NCBI GenBank assembly: GCA_003554005.1
Contig: PWEU01000283.1
Span: 1 to 5,185, forward strand
Direction of reading: 5' to 3'
Source: Nitriliruptoraceae bacterium
GTDB taxonomy: Bacteria; Actinomycetota; Nitriliruptoria; Nitriliruptorales; Nitriliruptoraceae
Length of the DNA stretch: 5,185 bases
In this document: positions 1-4,556 of the stretch, in pieces
Position numbering within the stretch: position 1 is the first letter of the stretch
How the letters are laid out: the number at the start of each line of letters is the position of its first letter
Made by a program: the position numbers and the translations under genes
The notes under the pieces: generated by a model
Told to the model about the DNA's origin: nothing
Database searches by the model: none
Seen by the model: the letters and a program-made list of their open reading frames with translations, nothing else

Positions 1-374
1 ACCTCGAACATCTCGGACGGTCCGAGGAGCCATCCCGGAGTCTTTCTATCGGCTAGTCTAACAAGGTAGTTTAGTGCGTTACTCCATACTAGGATTTTTA
101 CTAGAGCATAGAATGGCAGAGTTATTATTATCAGAGGTAGAGATCTATACCATTTCTCCGATATGTACTCTCCGGCTTTCACGTATGCGAGTATCCATAC
201 GGACGCACAAAAGAAAAAGTAGAACATAACTATCGTAGCATAAAACATCGAGGTTATAACTCCTCTCATCGTTACCCCGAGAAGTCCTAGAACTGCGTAA
301 ACTCCAAGTATTAAAGCTATAAATCTAAGAGGCAGATGCCGGAGTACCGGTAGTCTCTCTATTTTACCTAGTAT
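1..374 (-). CDS. Multi-helix membrane protein, partial (runs off the left edge)
   Basis: An open frame on the minus strand continues to the window edge without a stop. It encodes a hydrophobic protein with about three membrane helices: one around FIALILGVYAVLGLL, one around MFYATIVMFYFFFCASVWIL and one around LPLIIITLPFYALVKILVW, separated by short basic loops. The frame is open from 467 downward but contains no ATG, GTG or TTG before the ATG at 269. Starting at 269 would cut off the first helix, although the stretch before it has the same ATA/CTA/AGA-rich codon use as its neighbours. I place the left boundary of coding near the ATA at 374 as a compromise. The gene may use a rare start codon or may be joined to the preceding 218-residue gene by a frameshift. 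It directly follows that gene, so the two are probably co-transcribed. Function unknown. Confidence 0.6.
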   Translation of the reverse strand, partial: MLGKIERLPVLRHLPLRFIALILGVYAVLGLLGVTMRGVITSMFYATIVMFYFFFCASVWILAYVKAGEYISEKWYRSLPLIIITLPFYALVKILVWSNALNYLVRLADRKTPGWLLGPSEMFE

Positions 375-379
375 TTCTC

Positions 380-1036
380 TTAAGATAGTAGCATCACCGG
401 GATAACGAATAATGTAGCTATAAGTATAAAGATAAATCCTAGAACTATACCGTAAACCGGCATAATTCTATCTGCTATAATATTATCCTCGTAGACATAT
501 ATCAGATCTTTTAAAGATGCTCGGTTACCGGACTCGTGCTCGAACTCTATTATAAAGTCAAAGTATTTTTTATCTACTAATGTAACCTCCTCTATAGTAT
601 CGGCTCCGTCATCTAGATCTATACCATAAACTACAGGTTCCGACATATCCTCGTTATCAGATTTACGTATAAACAAGTCTATACTACTATCCTCTGTTAA
701 GGTTGCTATATACGATAAACTTATGAACGTGGCAGATCCCCGGGTTTGTATTGTCTCCGTTACTACTCTCCCGGTGTCCTCTCCTTGTTCTACTCGTATC
801 CTATTACTTTCTACGGATACGTTCTCCGACTCTTTAAAATCTATATCTGTCCACGGTATGCCATCGTTACCATATACAAGTGTTGTTGTCTCGGACTCTA
901 TCGGACTGTTTTCTATAATATCTAATGCGTTCCAACTATAACCTATAGTTGATATACCTACAAAGAATACAGGAGTAAAAAGTAGTATAGCCAGTAACCC
1001 TTTAACCGGGAGACTTTTTTTATCTTTATCAGTCAT
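380..1036 (-). CDS. Membrane protein with beta-rich external domain between two helices (218 aa)
   Basis: A short basic N-terminus (MTDKDKKSLPVKG) leads into a membrane helix at about residues 12-33. A domain of about 155 residues follows, then a second helix at about 192-217 ending at the C-terminus. The central domain alternates hydrophobic and polar residues, is rich in D, E, S and T, and has the rhythm of a beta-sandwich near its end (KYFDFIIEFEHESG, then SLKDLIYVYE), as in carbohydrate-binding or jelly-roll-like domains. One N-glycosylation sequon (NVS) lies at residue 72. The positive-inside rule suggests both termini are cytoplasmic or inside the virion, with the domain outside. The ATG overlaps the end of the upstream 69-residue gene by 8 nt and has a G-run (GGGGG) 5-9 nt before it, so translation is probably coupled. 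A surface or receptor-binding role is an inference; no family is recognised. Confidence 0.85.
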   Translation of the reverse strand: MTDKDKKSLPVKGLLAILLFTPVFFVGISTIGYSWNALDIIENSPIESETTTLVYGNDGIPWTDIDFKESENVSVESNRIRVEQGEDTGRVVTETIQTRGSATFISLSYIATLTEDSSIDLFIRKSDNEDMSEPVVYGIDLDDGADTIEEVTLVDKKYFDFIIEFEHESGNRASLKDLIYVYEDNIIADRIMPVYGIVLGFIFILIATLFVIPVMLLS

Positions 1037-1238
1037 CTAATCCCCCGAGAGCTCGTATAAATGGTTTTAGTAGTTTACCTACGCCATAGAAAAACAGTCC
1101 TACGCCAAAAAGTATCCGGAGAGCTCCCGGTATATTCTCTATAAATGTTATGTTGATCTCAATAATAGCGAGAGATAAAGCAGTAAACAGGATAAATAGA
1201 GCTAGTCCGAGTATAAGATCTCCGAAATATTTGAGCAT
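1029..1238 (-). CDS. Small two-helix membrane protein (69 aa)
   Basis: This short protein has two hydrophobic segments, at about residues 7-32 and 36-58. A short polar turn (FIENIPG) separates them, and the C-terminal tail is basic then acidic (KLLKPFIRALGGLDD). It is not similar to the coat-like pair upstream. It is the first gene of the left minus-strand cluster and overlaps the 218-residue gene by 8 nt. No Shine-Dalgarno sequence precedes its ATG. An AT-rich box (TATTTAAC) lies 23 nt upstream of the ATG, which fits a leaderless archaeal transcript starting at or next to the ATG. It could be a minor virion component or a holin-like protein; the sequence does not decide between these. Confidence 0.75.
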   Translation of the reverse strand: MLKYFGDLILGLALFILFTALSLAIIEINITFIENIPGALRILFGVGLFFYGVGKLLKPFIRALGGLDD

Positions 1239-1261
1239 ATCTAAGATTAACGTATGGTCTT

Positions 1262-1270
1262 GTTAAATAA
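1262..1270 (-). promoter_or_regulatory. TATA-like box for the 69-residue gene and the left cluster
   Basis: On the minus strand an AT-rich box (TTATTTAAC) ends 23 nt before the ATG at 1238. That is the spacing expected if TATA-directed transcription starts at or beside the start codon. The box overlaps the T-rich end of the preceding gene's terminator, so the same DNA may end one transcript and begin the next. Assigned from spacing and composition only. Confidence 0.4.
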
Positions 1271-1311
1271 AAAAGGGTTAGGAGAAAGAGGAGGTTATCC
1301 TCGATCTCTTT
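1265..1311 (-). terminator. Hairpin and T-run terminator after coat-like gene A
   Basis: On the minus strand AAAGAG (1306-1311) pairs with CTCTTT (1285-1290), and inside it GAGG/CCTC pair around a 4-nt loop (1291-1302). About ten bases later comes a T-rich tract (TTTTTTATTT, 1265-1274). The element begins 2 nt after the stop codon of the 86-residue gene. A hairpin is not required for archaeal termination, but the T-tract is a typical archaeal signal. Confidence 0.6.
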
Positions 1312-1312
1312 T

Positions 1313-1573
1313 CTAAATGAGGTCTAGGATTTTCAGTACTCCTACAACTACGAGTACTAGTACACCGATAACGAAAGCTAGTCCGGAGACTATACCTCCG
1401 CCCGGTACGTCATCTAGCCCCATCTCTATATCCTCTCCCTCCTCGTCTTGATCTACTACAACTCCCTCAGTCACGTAGTGATATGCGTACGGAACTAGGA
1501 AAGCGAGTAGGATCAAGAATAAGAAGAAAAGCATACCTGCGATTACGAGGCTTTTCATTTCTTTATGATCCAT
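1313..1573 (-). CDS. Coat-like two-helix membrane protein, copy A (86 aa)
   Basis: The protein has a short charged N-terminus (MDHKEMKS), a hydrophobic helix at about residues 9-33, an acidic hydrophilic loop (about 34-56, with VVVDQDEEGEDIEMGLDD), the turn VPGGG, and a second helix at about 60-82 ending in LKILDLI. Two long hydrophobic helices joined by a hydrophilic turn in about 80-90 residues is the architecture known for major coat proteins of archaeal spindle-shaped viruses. A paralogue lies immediately upstream. Both helices are nearly identical in the two proteins, while the acidic loop differs in length and sequence. The gene has its own terminator and a TATA-like box (GTTAAAA) about 27 nt before the ATG, consistent with strong separate expression. 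The coat role is inferred from architecture and duplication. A holin or another small envelope protein is the main alternative. Confidence 0.85.
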   Translation of the reverse strand: MDHKEMKSLVIAGMLFFLFLILLAFLVPYAYHYVTEGVVVDQDEEGEDIEMGLDDVPGGGIVSGLAFVIGVLVLVVVGVLKILDLI

Positions 1574-1600
1574 TTGTTTGGTTACACCATTCTACTATTG

Positions 1601-1607
1601 TTTTAAC
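1601..1607 (-). promoter_or_regulatory. TATA-like box for coat-like gene A
   Basis: On the minus strand the A-rich box GTTAAAA ends 27 nt before the ATG at 1573. A similar box lies 25 nt before the paralogue's ATG. This is consistent with a short-leader or leaderless archaeal transcript. Weak evidence on its own; read-through from gene B is also possible. Confidence 0.35.
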
Positions 1608-1618
1608 TGATTTTAGAG

Positions 1619-1678
1619 CTCTCTTTTCAAAAATAAAAAGAGAGGGTTAGGTTAGAGTTTAGGAGCTTAAAGCTCCTA
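1619..1678 (-). terminator. Double-hairpin terminator after coat-like gene B
   Basis: Two hairpins follow the stop codon of the upstream paralogue. The first is a near-perfect palindrome at 1660-1678 with arms TAGGAGCT and AGCTCCTA around a 3-nt centre. The second pairs CTCTCTTTT with AAAAGAGAG (1619-1627 with 1636-1644) around an 8-nt A/T loop. On the minus strand the stretch reads through CTAACCCTCTCTTTTTATTT, close to the CTAACCC plus T-run found after the sister gene. Confidence 0.65.
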
Positions 1679-1681
1679 GAC

Positions 1682-1921
1682 TTAAATTAGGTCTAGGATT
1701 TTCAGTACTCCAACAACCACAAGGACTAGGACTCCTATAACAAATGCGAGTCCGGCTACAATTCCTCCACCCGGTACCTCATCGATACCGTCTATATCCT
1801 CGTCCTCTGGTCCTTCTTGTACGTAGTGATATGCGTACGGTACTAAGAAGGCTAGTAGGATTAGGAATAGGAAGAAAAGTAGTCCTGCGACAACTAGAGA
1901 CTTCATTTCTTTGTGATCCAT
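1682..1921 (-). CDS. Coat-like two-helix membrane protein, copy B (79 aa)
   Basis: This is the paralogue of the gene that follows it. Both have the same N-terminus (MDHKEMKSLV), nearly the same first helix, VPYAYHYV, then an acidic loop, VPGGGIV, and an almost identical second helix ending LKILDLI. Its loop is about seven residues shorter (PEDEDIDGIDE). I choose the ATG at 1921, not the GTG at 1930: it matches the paralogue's start, and the GTG lies inside the likely ribosome-binding sequence AAAGGTG, 6 nt before the ATG. Many codons differ from copy A in the conserved helices although the amino acids do not, so the duplication is not recent and both copies are under selection. Likely a major structural protein of a membrane-containing or spindle-shaped virion. 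This is an inference from architecture, not a recognised homologue. Confidence 0.85.
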   Translation of the reverse strand: MDHKEMKSLVVAGLLFFLFLILLAFLVPYAYHYVQEGPEDEDIDGIDEVPGGGIVAGLAFVIGVLVLVVVGVLKILDLI

Positions 1922-2015
1922 ATTATACACCTTTATTGTTATCCGTGATTTTTAGTCCTATTACTTAACGGACTGTTGAGATTACTAAGAATACATAAAG
2001 CAGAGCTGTTTATAT
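1922..2015. promoter_or_regulatory. Divergent promoter region between coat-like gene B and the 160-residue gene
   Basis: This gap of 94 bp separates two divergently transcribed genes and must hold both promoters. Minus strand: an A-rich box CTAAAAATC (1947-1955) lies 25 nt before the ATG at 1921, with AAGGTG (1928-1933) as the ribosome-binding site. Plus strand: ATACATAAAG (1990-1999) lies about 16 nt before the ATG at 2016, and the sequence TTTATATAT straddles that ATG. The same AT-run is TATA-like on both strands (ATATATAAA on the minus strand). No Shine-Dalgarno site precedes the plus-strand ATG, so that transcript is probably leaderless. Confidence 0.5.
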
Positions 2016-2498
2016 ATGTTAAGGAGAGCAGAGAAAGCCGGAGCTGTCCCTCCGTACCTCCCTAAACCTTTATACGATATATACAAAAATCCAAAGTTTC
2101 CTTTACTATTCCCTAATAGTTATATAGAAATCGAGTATAAGGTTAAAAATGTGAACACGCTCACGGACCAGATCGGAGAAACACCCGAGGACGCAAGAGA
2201 GGAGAAAATATTAATTATAGACCGAGAACTCAACGAATGGGTGTTAGAGAAAGCCGAACAACAAAAACGAAAGGCTATAGTATCGGTATCCGGAATAATG
2301 AACCTAACAGGCATACACGAACGGACTATAAGATCCGTAGGTTTCCCCGGAGTCTACGAAACAGAGTTTAAATCGTGTGAATGGAAAAAATGGACCGGAC
2401 TAGTAATCGAGATAAAAAAATACGTAAAAGAGACCGGTCTACTATCCGAGAAAGAGATAGATGAGCTATACGATCAAAACCACGAGGACAGAGGTTAA
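2016..2498 (+). CDS. Unknown protein with helix-turn-helix-like segment (160 aa)
   Basis: A soluble, highly charged protein with no membrane segment or signal peptide. Residues about 90-110 (VSGIMNLTGIHERTIRSVGF) read like a helix-turn-helix: a first helix ending in LT, the turn GI, then a recognition-like helix ERTIRSV. This resembles the LTG-x-SERT-x-R pattern of many DNA-binding domains. The N-terminal half has a proline-rich start (VPPYLPKPLYDIYKNP) and a predicted beta/alpha stretch of unknown type. The C-terminus is helical and acidic. The ATG has no Shine-Dalgarno sequence and sits next to a TATA-like run; no other start codon lies in frame before residue 95. The gene faces away from the coat-like pair and precedes the ATPase gene. 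Its stop codon lies inside the 30-bp palindrome. A DNA-binding or regulatory role is a plausible guess; the family is not recognised. Confidence 0.8.
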   Translation: MLRRAEKAGAVPPYLPKPLYDIYKNPKFPLLFPNSYIEIEYKVKNVNTLTDQIGETPEDAREEKILIIDRELNEWVLEKAEQQKRKAIVSVSGIMNLTGIHERTIRSVGFPGVYETEFKSCEWKKWTGLVIEIKKYVKETGLLSEKEIDELYDQNHEDRG

Positions 2499-2524
2499 AG
2501 ATAATACTATAGTATTATCTTTAA
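2495..2524. repeat. Perfect 30-bp palindrome between the two plus-strand genes
   Basis: Positions 2495-2509 and 2510-2524 are exact reverse complements with no spacer (centre ACTA|TAGT). The palindrome is AT-rich and contains the stop codon of the preceding gene. It could act as a protein-binding operator for a dimer, a transcript-processing or termination hairpin, or a DNA cruciform. The right arm also matches the next few bases (TATCT TTA AGATA, 2516-2528), allowing an alternative small hairpin. A possible TATA-like sequence for the ATPase gene (AAGATAAAT, 2523-2531) abuts it. Confidence 0.9.
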
Positions 2525-2558
2525 GATAAATAGAGAAAGTCCTCAAAGCCCTACGAAC

Positions 2559-2562
2559 GGAG
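2559..2562 (+). promoter_or_regulatory. Ribosome-binding site of the ATPase gene
   Basis: GGAG lies 7 nt before the ATG at 2570 and supports that start. With the TATA-like box at 2523-2531, transcription could begin near 2556 and give a leader of only about a dozen nucleotides carrying this site. It is one of the few well-spaced Shine-Dalgarno sites in the window. Confidence 0.55.
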
Positions 2563-2569
2563 TACAAAG

Positions 2570-3412
2570 ATGAGCACCGACATAATACAGGACCTACGAA
2601 CTAATCCCGAAATAGAATTTTTCGAGGATCTAATACAAGACGTAAAAGGAGAAAGTAACCCGATAGATATACCGGACCGAGACAAGTTATACACCGACAA
2701 GATCGAGCTTAACTCTGAGCCGGACGGAAACATCTACGTAAACGGACAGTACGTACACCCGGTATATGCCCGGATAGTAAACCAGTTATCGGACGGACTA
2801 TCTCCTATAATCGTTATAGTAGGTAGAGAGGGACTCGGTAAAAGTATGACAGGGGTTAGAATGGCATACGAACTACATAACAAGATTAACTGTCTCCGAG
2901 GTAACTTTAACGTAGATAACCAAGTAGTTTACCGGGTTCTAGAGTTTCTTTTCTTGGAGAGATCCTCGACTCGTAAAGCCGAATTATTCGAGGAGGCTAA
3001 CGAGACGTTGAACTCCTCGGACTATCATAGCCCTATGAATAAAGCAGTAGCCGGAGCTACAAGAACTCAGAGAAAAAGAGAGAACCCTAAAATCTTTATC
3101 TGCCCGGAGTTCAAACAACTAGACTCTAGGATCCGGGAGAAAGTGGACGTTATGGTAGATATGAAAGGTAAACAGTTTGCCGAGGTTACCACATACCGCT
3201 TGAAGCATGGTAAAAGAGGTAATAGAGGTTTAGACTATTATTATAACGGAGATTATCCTTATTGGAGGATCCCGGACGTACCTAAAAAACTACGTAACCA
3301 GTACGACAAGTTAGATAATGCGTTTAAAGGAGACTATCTAGATGAGCTTATTCTTGAAGTTCTCCAAAAGAAAATGGAAGATTACGAGGATCAACAAACA
3401 GTTAAAATGTAG
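2570..3412 (+). CDS. P-loop ATPase, divergent FtsK/HerA- or Zot-like type (280 aa)
   Basis: A clear Walker A motif, GREGLGKS (residues 85-92), follows the hydrophobic strand IIVIV. The probable Walker B is LFEEAN (139-144), with EE where most relatives have DE. A conserved-looking arginine-rich stretch (RTQRKREN, 165-172) and a strand IFICPEF followed by QLDSRIREKVD (175-193) match the layout of archaeal and phage ATPases that resemble FtsK/HerA or Zot proteins. There the last strand and the LD..IR segment follow a helix ending in R/K residues. The C-terminus ends in a charged helix typical of this group (YDKLDNAFKGDYLDELILEVLQKK). No membrane helix is present. Such ATPases move or package DNA, or drive virion assembly; here the substrate is unknown. 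GGAG precedes the ATG by 7 nt. The gene is followed at once by a structured noncoding region. Confidence 0.85.
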   Translation: MSTDIIQDLRTNPEIEFFEDLIQDVKGESNPIDIPDRDKLYTDKIELNSEPDGNIYVNGQYVHPVYARIVNQLSDGLSPIIVIVGREGLGKSMTGVRMAYELHNKINCLRGNFNVDNQVVYRVLEFLFLERSSTRKAELFEEANETLNSSDYHSPMNKAVAGATRTQRKRENPKIFICPEFKQLDSRIREKVDVMVDMKGKQFAEVTTYRLKHGKRGNRGLDYYYNGDYPYWRIPDVPKKLRNQYDKLDNAFKGDYLDELILEVLQKKMEDYEDQQTVKM

Positions 3413-3413
3413 A

Positions 3414-3582
3414 GGAGTCATAGGCAGAGAGTCGTAGCCCGATGCCGGTGTATTACCACGTTAAACCCTGTTAGAGTTTAGACGTGTCCGAGCTCTCCGG
3501 TAGCCTCCGGGAGAAAAGGTATTTATCAGAAAGATAACTATACCCTCGAGCCCACTAATTTACCCGACTCTCTAATGACTCC
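3414..3582 (+). ncRNA. Candidate structured RNA closed by long end-to-end pairing (about 169 nt)
   Basis: The gap of 199 bp between convergent genes holds no ORF, but it folds extensively on paper. Outer stem: GGAGTCAT (3414-3421) pairs with ATGACTCC (3575-3582), then AGAGAGTCG (3426-3434) with CGACTCTCT (3565-3573), separated by an AGGC/A internal loop. After a 12-nt 5' bulge, GGTGTATTA (3447-3455) pairs with TAATTTACC (3556-3564) with one G-U and one U-U. Enclosed hairpins: CACGT-TAAAC with GTTTA-G-ACGTG (3457-3486); CCGG with CCGG (3497-3510); GGTAT-TTATC with GATAA-CT-ATACC (3518-3544, loop AGAAA). G-U pairs and purine-rich loops favour the plus strand as the RNA strand. It begins 1 nt after the ATPase stop, so it may be a 3' UTR element or a separate RNA. 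It resembles no tRNA, RNase P RNA or SRP RNA that I recognise. Confidence 0.6.
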
Positions 3583-3600
3583 ATAAAAAGAATAATGGAG
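3579..3600. terminator. Hairpin between convergent genes, possible bidirectional terminator
   Basis: CTCCAT (3579-3584) pairs with ATGGAG (3595-3600) around a 10-nt A-rich loop; on the minus strand this loop reads TATTCTTTTT. It lies 11 bp after the stop codon of the 314-residue gene and just beyond the structured RNA. Its left arm shares CTCC (3579-3582) with the outer stem of that RNA, so the two structures cannot both form fully. It may end transcription from either side. Confidence 0.5.
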
Positions 3601-3611
3601 AAGTATAACCT

Positions 3612-4556
3612 TTAACTCTTGTTAATGTCTCCGGCTATACCTTTCTGGTTTTTCTCGTTCTCGAGTTGGAGCTTCTTAATCATAGACTCATACTCCTGTC
3701 TAAACTCGGGATCCGATGCGTTCATACGTTCGGTGTACTGCCATAGATCCTCTAAGACGAGACCTACTAAGTGTCTCTGATTGACTGCCGGGAGCATAGC
3801 CATACTAGATCTGTAAAGCGGTATCTCTACGCCTCCGATATTTCTAAACTGTATGTTTCTAGGGATCTGTAAATGGTCTCCTCCGTCAATAAGTAGGACC
3901 TCCGGTACGAGATAATAGTCGGTTTCGGTTCCAGTATCTAGCATTTGATCTTTTACATACCAACGTAGGAGCCCGGATAGTCCCTCGTCTCTAATCTCTA
4001 GAAGTCTATGCGGTATAATGTTGTTATTTTCGAGCTCTTTTTTCTCCTCGGAGTCTATGAGTCCCTCTTTAACTAATTTTTCTCCGTCTATCTCGGACTG
4101 TAGCTCGTTTATAGAGTCGTGCGAGAAACTAACTCCGTCTCTGTTAGACAGATCTTTTAGAGCTTTCTCTAAATCGTCAAACTCGTTAAAACGAGTATCT
4201 CTATACGAAACACCTAACGTATGTAGGTTATACCGTACTTTCTGAGTTTCTTTTACTCCTCGTTTTAATGCGTTTTTTATGTCCGGGAGTACGAACTCCT
4301 CTAGCTTTTTCTTTTCGTACTGCTCGTTTTGAGCTTGTTTACGTATATATAATGCGTAAACAATTATTGTAAAGAGTGCTATTACTAGGATAACTGCTAG
4401 AGCTATGATTATTACTCCTGCCAAACTCTCTAAAGGTAGAGAGCCTACAAAACTATTTAGTAATTCTATGGTTTGATCTATCCCGGGCTCGGGAGCTGTC
4501 TCGTTACCGGTTGCTGTCTCGTTACCGTCTATAAGTGTTACGTTCTCCTCTGTCAT
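3612..4556 (-). CDS. Single-pass membrane protein with large internal domain (314 aa)
   Basis: An acidic, threonine-rich N-terminus of about 44 residues carries three N-glycosylation sequons (NVT at 5, NET at 12, NET at 18), so it is probably outside. A strong membrane helix follows at about 45-70 and then a basic stop (YIRKQAQ), which places the remaining 240 or so residues inside the cell or virion. The inner part begins with a charged helical stretch (EQYEKKKLEEF), continues as a mixed globular domain (with LVPEVLLIDGGDHLQIPRN) and ends in a charged helix (MIKKLQLENEKNQKG). No enzymatic motif or known domain is recognised. It is the last gene of the right-hand operon. Its ATG overlaps the preceding 43-residue gene by ATGA, so translation is coupled. 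The topology would suit a structural protein linking envelope and interior, but that is conjecture. Confidence 0.9.
   Translation of the reverse strand: MTEENVTLIDGNETATGNETAPEPGIDQTIELLNSFVGSLPLESLAGVIIIALAVILVIALFTIIVYALYIRKQAQNEQYEKKKLEEFVLPDIKNALKRGVKETQKVRYNLHTLGVSYRDTRFNEFDDLEKALKDLSNRDGVSFSHDSINELQSEIDGEKLVKEGLIDSEEKKELENNNIIPHRLLEIRDEGLSGLLRWYVKDQMLDTGTETDYYLVPEVLLIDGGDHLQIPRNIQFRNIGGVEIPLYRSSMAMLPAVNQRHLVGLVLEDLWQYTERMNASDPEFRQEYESMIKKLQLENEKNQKGIAGDINKS

Noticed and set aside
723..941. Open frame of 72 codons on the plus strand
   Set aside because: It lies wholly inside the 218-residue minus-strand gene, has no ribosome-binding site and encodes a serine-rich peptide typical of an antisense shadow.
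1265..1288. GGGTTAG motif as a telomere-like repeat
   Set aside because: It occurs once after each coat-like gene, not in tandem, and is better explained as part of duplicated terminator regions.
1744..1968. Open frame of 74 codons on the plus strand
   Set aside because: Antisense to coat-like gene B, whose protein is conserved with its paralogue. The product is arginine/leucine-rich without a recognisable pattern.
2120..2314. Open frame of 64 codons on the minus strand
   Set aside because: Antisense to the 160-residue gene, with serine/phenylalanine-rich shadow composition and no promoter or coupling.
2551..2733. Open frame of 60 codons on the minus strand
   Set aside because: Overlaps the 5' end of the ATPase gene, whose start is supported by a Shine-Dalgarno site; no independent support.
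3445..3511. Repeated CCGG/CTCCGG units as replication-origin iterons
   Set aside because: Only three short copies with irregular spacing, and CCGG is common throughout the window because of codon use.
3414..3582. A tRNA, RNase P RNA, self-splicing intron or hammerhead ribozyme in the structured gap
   Set aside because: No T-loop GTTCRA motif, CCA end or tRNA-like arms; no conserved RNase P core; no group I core pairing or hammerhead CUGAUGA/GAAA core that I can find.
4018..4245. Open frame of 75 codons on the plus strand
   Set aside because: Antisense to the 314-residue gene and rich in serine and phenylalanine, as expected from the reverse of Glu/Lys/Arg codons.
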